This document shows positions 6,548 through 14,553 of a DNA stretch of 17,146 nucleotides, one piece after another. The stretch is from NCBI GenBank assembly GCA_031373785.1, contig JANMNE010000172.1, positions 1 to 17,146 of the forward strand. The letters are read 5' to 3'. The notes beneath the pieces are model-generated. The model searched no databases, was not told the DNA's origin, and was given only the letters and a program-made list of their open reading frames with translations. Numbering within the stretch: the first letter of the stretch is position 1; every line of letters begins with the position of its first letter. The position numbers and the translations under genes were made by a program. The stretch comes from JAENVT01 sp031373785. GTDB taxonomy: Bacteria; Actinomycetota; Acidimicrobiia; Acidimicrobiales; Ilumatobacteraceae.

Positions 6548-7474
6548 ATGACAGCCACCGCGACAACGACCACACGCCATACGACGAGCATCCCGATCGC
6601 CGCGTCGATGATGGCGCTCGGTGCCGGCGTGGTGTGGAGCTTCGGTGCCGTCGCTGCTCGCAAGGCCACGCATGCCGATGCGTTCCAGTACCTGATCTGG
6701 AGATCCGTCGGCGTCCTCGTGGTCATGGAGGTGTTGACCGCCGCCCGTCGCCAGCCGATGTTGCTGCGCAAGGCGTACACCTCGGGTCGATGGATGATGA
6801 CGGCCAACTTCGGGCTGTTGCTCGCCTCGCTGGCCTTTGTCTACGCGGTGAAGACGACCACGGCAGCCAACGCTTCCTTCCTCGGGTCGATCACCCCGTT
6901 GGTGGCCGTCGTGTTGGCACGATTCGTCTTGGGTGAGCGGCTGTCACGCGTCACGATGTGGGCCATCGTGGTCGCACTGCTCGGGTTGGTCGTCACGGTG
7001 TTCGGTGACCTCCATGCCGGCAACATGATCGGCAACATCGCCGCGCTCATGGCCTCGGTCGGGTTCGCCATCTACACCATCGCCTTGCGCAGCAATCCCG
7101 AGACCGACTGGTCGCCGGTGCTGCCCGGGTACGCCGCACTGATGATCGTGCTGTGCTCGGTCATCACCCTTGCGCACGGCAAGACGCTGTTGCCCCCGGC
7201 GAAGGACATGGGACTAGCACTGCTGCACGGTGCGGTGTTCATCGTGCTCGGTACGACCCTCTTCAACCGCGGCTCGAAGCGTGTACCGGCTGTCCCCATG
7301 ACCGTGTTCGCCCAGACAGAGATGGTGTTCGTGCCGCTGTGGGCGTTCCTGGTGCTCGGTGAAGCGCCGAAGGCAGCGACGGTCGTCGGCGGTGCGATCA
7401 TCTTCGGCGCAGTCGTCGGCAAAGCGGTGCTCGATACCGCGCCAGGCGCGGTACAACCCGTCCAGGAGTGCTAG
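6548..7474 (+). CDS. EamA/DMT-family permease
   Basis: This 308-residue, strongly hydrophobic protein has about ten membrane segments arranged as two repeats of the EamA fold (roughly residues 18-150 and 160-300). Marks of the family are 'GAGVVWSFGAVAARKA' in the first helix, 'TTTAANASFLGSITPLVAVV' near the end of repeat one, and 'MTVFAQTEMVFVPLWAFLVL' plus 'GEAPKAATVVGGAIIFGAV' in repeat two. DMT permeases export or exchange metabolites such as amino acids; the substrate cannot be assigned. ATG 6548 has only a weak AGG upstream. The 142-base gap before it (6406-6547) holds no recognisable gene. The gene stands alone, followed by hairpins. Confidence 0.88.
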   Translation: MTATATTTTRHTTSIPIAASMMALGAGVVWSFGAVAARKATHADAFQYLIWRSVGVLVVMEVLTAARRQPMLLRKAYTSGRWMMTANFGLLLASLAFVYAVKTTTAANASFLGSITPLVAVVLARFVLGERLSRVTMWAIVVALLGLVVTVFGDLHAGNMIGNIAALMASVGFAIYTIALRSNPETDWSPVLPGYAALMIVLCSVITLAHGKTLLPPAKDMGLALLHGAVFIVLGTTLFNRGSKRVPAVPMTVFAQTEMVFVPLWAFLVLGEAPKAATVVGGAIIFGAVVGKAVLDTAPGAVQPVQEC

Positions 7475-7484
7475 CACGAACGTG
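7435..7484 (+). terminator. GC-rich hairpins at the end of the EamA gene
   Basis: TACCGCGCC (7435-7443) and GGCGCGGTA (7445-7453) are perfect inverted copies around one base, within the last codons. They are followed by GTGCTAGCAC (7468-7477), which includes the TAG stop, and by the partly overlapping GCACG-AA-CGTGC. No T-tract follows, so termination is only a possibility. Confidence 0.35.
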
Positions 7485-7502
7485 CAACAACCGGCGTCCT
7501 AG

Positions 7503-7533
7503 GTGTGGGCGTGTCTTCTGTAACAACCCACAC
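7503..7533 (+). promoter_or_regulatory. Inverted repeat just before the ribosome site of the small secreted protein gene
   Basis: GTGTGGG (7503-7509) pairs exactly with CCCACAC (7527-7533) across 17 bases, and the right arm touches the AGGAGG site (7534-7539). It could be an operator or an mRNA hairpin that affects ribosome access. Its role is inferred from position only. Confidence 0.4.
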
Positions 7534-7547
7534 AGGAGGACACGATC

Positions 7548-7823
7548 ATGAAGAAGTCACTTATCTGGACAACAGTTGGAGCCACGGTCATTGGCTTCGG
7601 CGTCCCGGCATACGCAGCAGTGCAGAGCAGCAAGCCGCAACCACGCATCACCACGGTCGTGACACCGGCGACGAAGACGACCGTCGACGACAACGGCGTC
7701 GACATCACCACCAACTCCATCAACGACAACGGCGTCGACGCGGCTGCACCGGTCAACACGGTCGACGACAGCGGTCACCACAGCGGTGGCGACGACAGCG
7801 GGCACGGCGGCAGCGATGGCTGA
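7548..7823 (+). CDS. Small secreted Asp/Gly/Ser/His-rich protein
   Basis: This 91-residue protein has a clear Sec signal peptide: K2-K3, a hydrophobic core at about 5-20, and a likely signal peptidase cut after A-Y-A at 21-23. The mature part of about 68 residues is acidic and repetitive, with 'VDDNGVD' (46-52), 'INDNGVD' (58-64), 'VDDSGHH' (72-78) and a D/G/S/H-rich tail with H77, H78 and H86. It has no cysteines and no recognisable domain and is probably disordered. ATG 7548 is supported by AGGAGG at 7534-7539. I recall similar D-D-x-G-x-D-rich actinobacterial exported proteins without known function; metal or calcium binding is a guess. Confidence 0.75.
   Translation: MKKSLIWTTVGATVIGFGVPAYAAVQSSKPQPRITTVVTPATKTTVDDNGVDITTNSINDNGVDAAAPVNTVDDSGHHSGGDDSGHGGSDG
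7687..7739 (+). repeat. 17-bp direct repeat inside the small secreted protein gene
   Basis: The 17-mer ACGACAACGGCGTCGAC occurs at 7687-7703 and 7723-7739, offset by 36 bases or 12 codons, encoding the repeated D-D/N-D-N-G-V-D units. Identity at DNA level over all codon positions suggests a recent duplication or recombination within the repeat region. Confidence 0.7.
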
Positions 7824-7890
7824 CACGTCGTTCGCTGCCGGGTCCATGGTTGCCGGGGACGGGCAACCATGGACCCTATTTCCCGTTTTG
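7808..7890 (+). terminator. Two tandem hairpins ending in a T-rich run
   Basis: CGGCAGCGA (7808-7816) pairs with TCGCTGCCG (7832-7840). Directly after it, a second perfect stem of 15 bp is formed by 7840-7854 (GGGTCCATGGTTGCC) and 7862-7876 with a seven-base loop, followed by TATTTCCCGTTTTG. The second stem is a strong intrinsic terminator candidate for the small secreted protein gene. The first stem shares one base with it and begins in the coding end. Confidence 0.7.
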
Positions 7891-7935
7891 TACCTCGTTC
7901 GTTTTCCGGCGCAGCGAACGCGCTAGAAAGGAGCG

Positions 7936-9021
7936 ATGCGCTCGAACCAGCAAGCCGGCGGTGGCACAGGTGGAGAAATCGAGCTGGTCAATCTGACCAA
8001 GGCCTACGACAGGGCGCTCGCGCCGGTGTTGAAAGGCATCAACCTGTCGATCCGCAGTGGCGAGTTCTTCTCGCTGCTCGGCCCCAGCGGTTGCGGTAAG
8101 ACCACCACCTTGCGGCTGATCGGCGGCTTCGAGTCGGCCGACGAGGGCGAAGTGCGCATCGACGGAGTCGACATGGTCTCCGTCCCGCCGGAGAACCGCC
8201 CGGTCAACACCGTCTTTCAGAGCTATGCGCTGTTCCCCCACCTCAGCGTCGCCGACAACGTCGGGTTCGGGCTGCGTTTCCAGAAGTGCTCGAAGGCCGA
8301 GGCCACACAACGCGTCGGGGAGGCATTGGAGCTGGTGCGGCTCGGCAACTACGGCAAACGAAAGGCACACCAGCTCTCCGGCGGTCAGCAGCAGCGTGTC
8401 GCGCTGGCGAGAGCGCTGGTGCTGCGCCCCAAGGTACTGCTGCTCGACGAGCCGCTCGGCGCCCTCGATGCCAAACTCCGCAAGACCCTCCAGGTCGAGC
8501 TGCGCGCCCTCCACCAAGACGTCGGTATCACCTTCGTCTACGTCACGCACGATCAAGAAGAAGCACTGACGATGAGTGATCGCCTGGCGGTGATGAACGA
8601 CGGCGAGATCGAGCAGATCGGCACGCCGAAGGACACCTACGAGGAGCCGGCCAGCGCCTACGTCGCCGACTTCCTTGGCGTCGCCAACCTCCTGCCTGCG
8701 AAGGTCAGCGGGCCGGGACGCGTCATGGTCAACGGGGCCGAGCACAGCGCCGACACAGCCGGTATCGCCGGCGAGTGCACCGTGGTGATCCGCCCCGAGC
8801 GCGTGCTGCTGTCACCGCTCGGCAGCGGCCACGTGGAAGCGGTGCCCGCCGTCGTCGAGCAGCGCATCTATGTCGGTGCCGTCACCCAGGTGCTGCTGCG
8901 CCTGGGTGAGCACAAGTTGCAAGCGCTCGTGGCCAACGACGGATCGCCGTTGTGTGGTGTCGAGGGTGAGACCGTCGACGCGTACCTGCCACCTGCTGCC
9001 ATCAGGGTGCTCGCCGGCTGA
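7936..9021 (+). CDS. potA: PotA-like ABC transporter ATP-binding protein
   Basis: This 361-residue ATPase has all expected motifs: Walker A 'GPSGCGKTT' at 49-57, Q-loop Q95, signature 'LSGGQQQR' at 147-154, Walker B 'VLLLDE' at 167-172, D-loop at 176-178, switch H205, and a C-terminal TOBE region from about 270. Its overall form fits the CUT/polyamine-type importers (PotA, FbpC, PotG). ATG 7936 has AAAGGAG at about 7926-7932. A short inverted repeat, CGTTCG/CGAACG (7896-7901 and 7915-7920), lies upstream. The membrane and binding components lie convergently on the other strand, so this ATPase is transcribed separately from them. The transported substrate is not determined by this protein. Confidence 0.88.
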   Translation: MRSNQQAGGGTGGEIELVNLTKAYDRALAPVLKGINLSIRSGEFFSLLGPSGCGKTTTLRLIGGFESADEGEVRIDGVDMVSVPPENRPVNTVFQSYALFPHLSVADNVGFGLRFQKCSKAEATQRVGEALELVRLGNYGKRKAHQLSGGQQQRVALARALVLRPKVLLLDEPLGALDAKLRKTLQVELRALHQDVGITFVYVTHDQEEALTMSDRLAVMNDGEIEQIGTPKDTYEEPASAYVADFLGVANLLPAKVSGPGRVMVNGAEHSADTAGIAGECTVVIRPERVLLSPLGSGHVEAVPAVVEQRIYVGAVTQVLLRLGEHKLQALVANDGSPLCGVEGETVDAYLPPAAIRVLAG

Positions 9022-9053
9022 CCCACGTGGCCGCCACCGAATTGGGTCAGCCG
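9015..9053. terminator. Palindrome containing both convergent stop codons, candidate bidirectional terminator
   Basis: CGGCTGACCCA (9015-9025) and TGGGTCAGCCG (9043-9053) are perfect 11-bp inverted copies with a 17-base centre. The plus-strand ATPase stop TGA (9019-9021) and the minus-strand permease stop (9047-9049) occupy equivalent positions in the two arms. There is no T-tract on either side, so termination would depend on the stem or on Rho. Confidence 0.55.
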
Positions 9054-9913
9054 ACCGCGGCGAGACTGCCCAGCTGGGCGTCGTCGCCACCACCCTGACG
9101 GAGGCGCATGCGCCGCATCACGATGGCCGCCAAAGAAACGGCGGCGAGGGTGAACACCAACATGATCGTGGCGAGCGCATTGAGCGCCGGTGTGGCGGTG
9201 GCTCGTCCGCCGGCGTAGATCTTCATCGGAACGGTCTCGCTCGATGCCCCTGTCGACAGGAACGACGAGATCACGAAGTCGTCGATCGAACCGGCGAACA
9301 CCACCATCACACTGGCGAAGATGGCCGGGCCGAGGAGCGGCAGGAGAACGAGGCGCATGGCCTGCAATCGATTGGCGCCGAGGTCACGGGCAGCCTCTTC
9401 GTACTGCGGCCCGATCGCCGCCAGTCGACCGCGCACGATCACCACGACGTAGGAGATGCTGAACGTGATGTGGCCCAGCAGCTGCGTCGTGAACCCGCGC
9501 GGCACACCGGTGTAGACCTGCGTGAAGACCAGGAACAGGGCCACACCCATCACGATCTCCGGCGTCACCAACGGGATCAGTGTCAGCGCGTTCGACACCT
9601 TCGACAACCGGCCGCGCCAGCGCTGCAGGCCGATGGCCATCGCCACGCCGATCGGTGTCGTGAGCAACATGCTGAGTCCGGCCAACTTCAACGAGTTGCG
9701 CAGCGGTTGTCTCAGTGTGTCGTCATGCCACACCGACTGGACGGGGTCGTTGAAGTACCACCGCCACGATGGTGACTGGAACGCCGAGCGGCTCTTGCCC
9801 GAGTTGAACGAGATCCGGATGGCCACCAGGACCGGCACCAGCGACCACAGGATGTATAGCCAGGTGAGCGTCGCCAGACCCAACGGATGGCGTCCGGGGC
9901 GGTTGCGTTTCAC
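9047..9913 (-). CDS. potC: PotC-like ABC transporter permease
   Basis: This 288-residue inner-membrane permease begins with a cytoplasmic K/R-rich N-terminus and a first helix at about 12-32. It carries the coupling-helix EAA motif 'YEEAARDLGANRLQAMRLVL' at about 171-190, which docks onto the ATPase. The segment 'GSIDDFVISSFLSTG' further on is characteristic of PotC-type subunits. ATG 9913 overlaps the previous permease stop by four bases (ATGA), showing translational coupling. It is the last gene of the five-gene minus-strand operon and ends against the convergent ATPase gene. Confidence 0.88.
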   Translation of the reverse strand: MKRNRPGRHPLGLATLTWLYILWSLVPVLVAIRISFNSGKSRSAFQSPSWRWYFNDPVQSVWHDDTLRQPLRNSLKLAGLSMLLTTPIGVAMAIGLQRWRGRLSKVSNALTLIPLVTPEIVMGVALFLVFTQVYTGVPRGFTTQLLGHITFSISYVVVIVRGRLAAIGPQYEEAARDLGANRLQAMRLVLLPLLGPAIFASVMVVFAGSIDDFVISSFLSTGASSETVPMKIYAGGRATATPALNALATIMLVFTLAAVSLAAIVMRRMRLRQGGGDDAQLGSLAAVG

Positions 9914-10827
9914 GAGGCCACCGATCGTTGGGCGCGCACGGTGACCACGAGGTAGTACGTCATCAGGACCAGCAGCATCGCCGAGAGCAGCAACACCAAC
10001 GATGCCCCTGTCTGCGATTGGCTGCTGCCGCGCAGGTCCCGCTCGATCTGGTTGCCGATCATCTCGGTGCGTGGCGAACCACTCGAGAGGAACGTGTTGG
10101 TGTAGTAGTCCCCGAACATCGGCAGGATCGTGATGACGGAAGCCGCCATCAACCCGGGGATCGACAGCGGCAAGGTGACGCGCCGGAACACCCGTGCCGG
10201 CGATGCACCAAGGTCGCGACCTGCCTCGATCAGACGCTTGTCGAGACGCTCCAACGCGGCGTAGAGCGGCAGGATGAAGAACGGGATGTAGCCGTAGACC
10301 AGACCGATCACGACGGTCGACCAGTCACCGTCGAGCCAGTTGCGCGAACCCCCGAGGTGCAACCAACCGAGGAGGGTGTTGAGGTAGCCGTCGACCTGGA
10401 GGAGGTTGACCCAGGCGAGCATGCGCATCAGGTAGCTGATCCAGAATGGCATCACCAGTGCAGCCAGCAGCAGACCGCGCCAACGGCTGGCATGCCGGGC
10501 GACGTAGTACGCCACCGGATATCCGATCAAGCAGCACAGCGCCAGCGACACACCGACGTACGACAGTGTGCGGACCGCGACACCGCCGAGGTCGCCGCCG
10601 AACACCCGGTCGAAGACCTTGCTCATCGCCGAGAAGTCCCACGACAACGGACTCCACACCGGGTCGGGGGTTCTCAGGATGGGATCGACGCGCCCGAACG
10701 CGACCGCGGCGATCGCGTAGAACGGGACGACGAACAGAGCGAGCAACCAGGCGACACCCGGCAAGCTGAGAAATCCCCAGAACCCGTTGCGATGCCCGCC
10801 GGGAGCAGCACCCGCGGCGTTGGCCAT
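9910..10827 (-). CDS. potB: PotB-like ABC transporter permease
   Basis: This 305-residue permease has about six membrane helices; the first is at about 17-45 ('FLSLPGVAWLLALFVVPFYA'). The EAA coupling motif 'LIEAGRDLGASPARVFRRVT' lies at about 199-218, and 'FWISYLMRMLAWVNLLQ' at about 128-144 is typical of PotB-type subunits. ATG 10827 starts six bases after the binding-protein stop with only a weak ribosome site, so translation probably depends on coupling. It should form the heterodimeric channel with the PotC-like protein. Confidence 0.88.
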   Translation of the reverse strand: MANAAGAAPGGHRNGFWGFLSLPGVAWLLALFVVPFYAIAAVAFGRVDPILRTPDPVWSPLSWDFSAMSKVFDRVFGGDLGGVAVRTLSYVGVSLALCCLIGYPVAYYVARHASRWRGLLLAALVMPFWISYLMRMLAWVNLLQVDGYLNTLLGWLHLGGSRNWLDGDWSTVVIGLVYGYIPFFILPLYAALERLDKRLIEAGRDLGASPARVFRRVTLPLSIPGLMAASVITILPMFGDYYTNTFLSSGSPRTEMIGNQIERDLRGSSQSQTGASLVLLLSAMLLVLMTYYLVVTVRAQRSVAS

Positions 10828-10833
10828 CCGTCG

Positions 10834-11994
10834 TCAGGCCCCGGCGCGGAACGTCGACCAGGCGTCGTTCCACAACGTCTCGACGTCGATGCTCAGCGGC
10901 AGGTACCTCAGGCCCTTGGTGATCTGATCGTTCGACAGCACGCAACTCCGCAGGCTCTCCGGCACGAGGCCGGCATCGATCAGCTCCTGGGCGCCGAGCC
11001 CTTCGATAGCGGGTTGATACCCGACGAACCCGAAGTTGGTCTGGGCGTTGTCCTTGTCGATGATGTGGTCGATGAACAGGTGGGCGAGCACCGGGCTCTT
11101 GGCTTTGCTGAGCACGCACATCGTGTCGTTGGCGATGACGGCGGTCTCCGGCTGCCAGTAGGCGAGCACCTCGGGGCCAGTGCCCTCCGGCAGGTAGTAC
11201 TGCGCGTTCAGCATGTCGCCGCTCCAGGTGTGCGCAACCGTGGTCGAGCCTTCTGGAATCGTGTGGTACCCCTCGATCTCGACCTTGATGTTCATCAGGT
11301 TGGTCAATTCACCGAGATCGCTGCCGGCCTGCTTGATGACCGCGGCGTCGCCGGTGTTGACGTCGGTCAGCTTCTTGCGCAGCATCGCTGCTGACAGACC
11401 CTCGCGCGAGTCGTCGAGCAACGAGGTCACGCCTTTGTATTGGGGGTCCCACAGCGTGTCCCACGAGACGGCGCCGGCGTCGACGCGGTCGGCGCGGAAG
11501 CCGATGCCTGTACTGAAGACGGTGTAGGGAACCGTGTAGGTGCCACCCTTGTCGTAGTACGGATCGCGCAATGCGGCGGCCACGTTGCCGATGTTGGTGA
11601 GATAGGTCTTGTTGAGCGGCTGGATCAAACCCGTATCGATCAACTTGAACAACGTCGTCGTCGAGGCGCTGAGATCGAGGTCGACATCGACGGCTCCGGA
11701 GGCAATCTTGGTGACGGCCTCGTCGTCGGTGGTGAACGTTGTCAGCTCGACCTTCACGCCGTACTTGTCCTCGAAGGACGTGATGAGGTCGGGGTTGACG
11801 TATGAGTCGAAGTTGAAGATCTTCAACGGCCCGGCCTCCGGCTTCAGGCCGTCCTTGATCGAATCGGCCTTCTTCCCGGAACCGCTGCCGCTGTCGTCAC
11901 CGCATGCCTGCAGCAGCGGCACGCCACATGCCAGCGCCAGCCCGAGTCGTGCGGAGCCCCCGATTACCTGTCGTCGTGTAAAGCCACTGTCCAA
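10834..11994 (-). CDS. potD: PotD-like substrate-binding lipoprotein
   Basis: This 386-residue exported protein has a twin-arginine-like start (F5-T-R7-R8-Q) and a lipobox 'LLQAC' with C31 as the lipid-anchored residue, followed by a Gly/Ser linker. The body fits PotD/PotF-type binding proteins. By recalled alignment to E. coli PotD, the acidic residues are kept (D195 and E198 in 'LLDDSREGL', D290) and so is W257. The two aromatic stacking positions are changed (W34 to F62, W255 to A288), so the ligand may not be spermidine. TTG 11994 is the start because GGGGGAGGA sits four bases upstream on the minus strand and no ATG fits. It lies 32 bases after the Rieske gene. Confidence 0.85.
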   Translation of the reverse strand: MDSGFTRRQVIGGSARLGLALACGVPLLQACGDDSGSGSGKKADSIKDGLKPEAGPLKIFNFDSYVNPDLITSFEDKYGVKVELTTFTTDDEAVTKIASGAVDVDLDLSASTTTLFKLIDTGLIQPLNKTYLTNIGNVAAALRDPYYDKGGTYTVPYTVFSTGIGFRADRVDAGAVSWDTLWDPQYKGVTSLLDDSREGLSAAMLRKKLTDVNTGDAAVIKQAGSDLGELTNLMNIKVEIEGYHTIPEGSTTVAHTWSGDMLNAQYYLPEGTGPEVLAYWQPETAVIANDTMCVLSKAKSPVLAHLFIDHIIDKDNAQTNFGFVGYQPAIEGLGAQELIDAGLVPESLRSCVLSNDQITKGLRYLPLSIDVETLWNDAWSTFRAGA

Positions 11995-12026
11995 TGGTCC
12001 TCCCCCAGGTTGAATGGTTGTTCAGG

Positions 12027-13115
12027 TTAGTCGGTCATGCGTGCTCGGTACGTGGCGAGGAAATCCACGATCAAGTGATCCTGCGGAGCCAGCACTCCGT
12101 GGTCGAAGTATCGCGACGACACGCCGCGCTGCACGCGCTCCGACACGTCGTAGTCCTGCCTGCCCACCAGCTCGCTGAACTCGACGATCTCTGCCGGGTC
12201 GAAGTCGGCCATCGCGATCGTTTCGGCGGCGAACAGGTACTCCATCACCACGGTGGTCTCGCCGGCGCCCTTCGGCCACAGCGACGACACGATCACGCAC
12301 GTGCCCGTGACGTCGAGGAACATGTTCGGGAAGATCGTTGCGCCGTAGTACGACTCCGCTTCGTCGACCGGCATGTGCGGCAGCACGGGAAGGTTCGACT
12401 GCCCGGTCAGGCTGAAGCTGTTGCCACGGATGCTGACCCCGCCGTCGGGTCGCGCCGGATCGACCACCGAGCCGGTCTTGTAGATCGGCACGATGTCGAC
12501 CAGCTCCGGATGCACCCACGAGCAGTGCAGGCACTCCTGGTAGTTCTCGACGAGGATCTTCCAGTTGGCGAGGACATCGGTCGAGGTCGTGAGTGCCGTG
12601 CGCAACTCGCCGAGGTGCAGGTGCTCGAACAGCTTGACCGAGTCCAGCCCGGAGTCGAACGACTCGATCAACGGCGTCGGGTCGGGCGACAAGTTGACGA
12701 ACACGAACCCGTGCCAGACATCGCAAGCGACACTCCACAACGACAACGAATCCCGGTCGACCTCGTCGGCGGCAAGGTGCGGCGTGCCGATCAGCCGGCC
12801 ATCGAGTGAATACGTCCACGCGTGATACGGGCAGGTGATGCCGGCCTTCGAGCCGGGACCGGTCTCTTCACACAGGCGCGCGCCACGATGGCGGCACACG
12901 TTGGCATGGGCGTGCACATGACCGTCGCGGTCCTTGACGACGAGCACGCTCTCACCGGCGACATCGGCCACGAAACGATCGCCCGGCGTCAGGCGTTCGT
13001 CGCGGCACACGTAGAACCACGACCGGTGGAAGATCTGCGCACGCTCGCGGTCGTACACCTCGTCGCTGCTGTACTCGCGACCGGAGAGGGTGGGGATGAG
13101 TTGGCTCGGTGTCAT
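12027..13115 (-). CDS. Rieske non-heme iron oxygenase, alpha subunit, N-demethylase-like
   Basis: This 362-residue protein has a Rieske [2Fe-2S] site C74-x-H76 and C95-x-x-H98, then the mononuclear iron centre in 'NYQECLHCSWVHPEL' with H197, H202 and probably D321. The bridging residue between the two metal centres is Glu (E194) rather than the Asp of naphthalene-type dioxygenases, as I recall for carnitine (CntA), glycine betaine and stachydrine oxygenases. It should therefore oxidise an N-methyl or quaternary amine using electrons from a reductase, and none is encoded in this window. ATG 13115 lies 11 bases after the aminotransferase stop; the open frame runs further upstream but only through that gene. 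Substrate is inferred, not shown. Confidence 0.85.
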   Translation of the reverse strand: MTPSQLIPTLSGREYSSDEVYDRERAQIFHRSWFYVCRDERLTPGDRFVADVAGESVLVVKDRDGHVHAHANVCRHRGARLCEETGPGSKAGITCPYHAWTYSLDGRLIGTPHLAADEVDRDSLSLWSVACDVWHGFVFVNLSPDPTPLIESFDSGLDSVKLFEHLHLGELRTALTTSTDVLANWKILVENYQECLHCSWVHPELVDIVPIYKTGSVVDPARPDGGVSIRGNSFSLTGQSNLPVLPHMPVDEAESYYGATIFPNMFLDVTGTCVIVSSLWPKGAGETTVVMEYLFAAETIAMADFDPAEIVEFSELVGRQDYDVSERVQRGVSSRYFDHGVLAPQDHLIVDFLATYRARMTD

Positions 13116-13126
13116 GTCGGCGCCGC

Positions 13127-14533
13127 TCAGTAGAACCCGCCGGTGGCGTACTCGTGAGAGTGACCATCGGATGAGGCGACCAGGGTGGCGAACCGTTCGA
13201 CGTTGTCGCAAAAGCGGTCGACGTCGGCGCTGGTGTGCATCGGCGAGATCGTCCACTGCTCGCTCTTGCCCCACGGCGCCATGAAGACACCACCGTTGTG
13301 CTGCACGAGGAAGTGGAGGTGACTGAGGCCGGTGTCCATCGCCAGGAAGTCGCGACAGTTGCGCGCCGGAGTATCACCGAAGACCAGCGAGCCCTTGAAG
13401 CCGAACGCGTAGCCGTACCCCGCCACGCCGTGTTGTTGCAACGTCCTCATCGAACGGTCGAACATCGCCTGCGAACGCGCGCCCGCCTGGCGGTACGCGT
13501 CGTCGGTGAGCACCTCGGTCAACATCGCCCGTGCGGCGGCCATCGTCAGTGGGTTGCCGTTGAACGTGCCGACCTGGTCGTACCGGCCATCGCTGATGGC
13601 GGCCATCACCTCGTGTGTGCCGCCGATCGCACCGCACGGCAACCCGCCGGCGAGCGCCTTGGCGAGGCACACGATGTCGGGGGTCACGCCGAACAACCCG
13701 GTCGAGCCACCGGGGTGCACGCTGAGCCCGGTCTTGACCTCGTCGAACGCCAGCAACACGCCATACCGGCGAGTGAGCTGTCGAACACCCTCGAGATATC
13801 CGGGGTCGGGTGGGATGATCCCTGCGTTCATCATCATCGGCTCCATGATCATCCCGGCGATCGAGCCCTGGTTGTCGTGCAGCACCCGCTCGAGCGCGAC
13901 CAGATCGTTGAACGGCACGAGGTGCACGAGATCGGCCATCGCCTGCGGAATGCCTGCGGCGGCGACGCGGTACGGATGATCGGCGGGGCCGAGCATGTCG
14001 AGGTTGCGCCATTGCGACACCATGACCGCGTCGTGATGGCCGTGATAGGTGCCCTCGATCTTGATGATCGCGTCACGACCCGAGATGGCGCGCATGAGAT
14101 GGACAGCATCCATCGTGGCTTCGGTGCCCGAGTTGTTGAACCGCCACAGAGGCAATCCGAACCGCTTGGCCAGGTCGCGGGCAACCACGATCGAGTCGTC
14201 GGTCGGCTGGGCGAAGTGGGTTCCTTGCGTGACGCGCCGCTGCACTGCTTCGACGATCGCCGGGTTGGCGTGACCGGCGACCATCACGCCGTAGCCACCG
14301 TGCAGGTCGACGTACTCCGTGCCGTCGACGTCCCACACCCGCGAGCCGCGGCCATGACTGACCCACACCGCCGCAGGACGAGAGATCATCCAGTTCGACG
14401 TTGCGCCTCCGGCCAACACCTCCGAGGCCTCTTCTCCCCGGGCGATCGATTGCGGCACACGGGCCAGAAAGCGGCGCTCCTCGGTATCGATCAACGAATC
14501 GATCGTTACGGACTTGGTTTCGATGACGGCCAC
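13127..14533 (-). CDS. Class III (glutamate-1-semialdehyde aminomutase-like) PLP aminotransferase, operon gene 1
   Basis: This 468-residue fold-type I enzyme has 'NSGTEA' at 134-139 for the PLP phosphate, D264-E265 in 'LLAFDEVKTG' for the pyridine nitrogen, and K292 in 'CLAKALAGGLPCGAIGG' as the Schiff-base lysine. It resembles HemL and omega-aminotransferases, but its place in a catabolic operon argues against tetrapyrrole synthesis. GTG 14533 was chosen because AAAGGGAGAGG lies six bases upstream and the TetR-like operators lie just behind it; the frame stays open to 14878 across those operators. The first gene of the operon, it should use an amine or omega-amino acid derived from the imported substrate. 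The exact amino donor is unknown. Confidence 0.85.
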   Translation of the reverse strand: MAVIETKSVTIDSLIDTEERRFLARVPQSIARGEEASEVLAGGATSNWMISRPAAVWVSHGRGSRVWDVDGTEYVDLHGGYGVMVAGHANPAIVEAVQRRVTQGTHFAQPTDDSIVVARDLAKRFGLPLWRFNNSGTEATMDAVHLMRAISGRDAIIKIEGTYHGHHDAVMVSQWRNLDMLGPADHPYRVAAAGIPQAMADLVHLVPFNDLVALERVLHDNQGSIAGMIMEPMMMNAGIIPPDPGYLEGVRQLTRRYGVLLAFDEVKTGLSVHPGGSTGLFGVTPDIVCLAKALAGGLPCGAIGGTHEVMAAISDGRYDQVGTFNGNPLTMAAARAMLTEVLTDDAYRQAGARSQAMFDRSMRTLQQHGVAGYGYAFGFKGSLVFGDTPARNCRDFLAMDTGLSHLHFLVQHNGGVFMAPWGKSEQWTISPMHTSADVDRFCDNVERFATLVASSDGHSHEYATGGFY

Positions 14534-14553
14534 TTCGGCCTCTCCCTTTCTCG

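Noticed and set aside
7687..7739. Repeats considered as a CRISPR or minisatellite array
   Set aside because: There are only two exact copies, in frame within a secreted low-complexity protein, without spacers.
9928..11394. 488-codon plus-strand open frame opposite the PotB/PotD genes
   Set aside because: It is antisense to clear membrane-protein and lipoprotein genes, rich in H/R/Q/D with no domain pattern, and explained by GC-rich codon structure.
12027..13274. Longer Rieske start at 13274
   Set aside because: The first 53 codons lie inside the upstream aminotransferase gene and translate to Arg-rich sequence; the conserved protein begins at ATG 13115.
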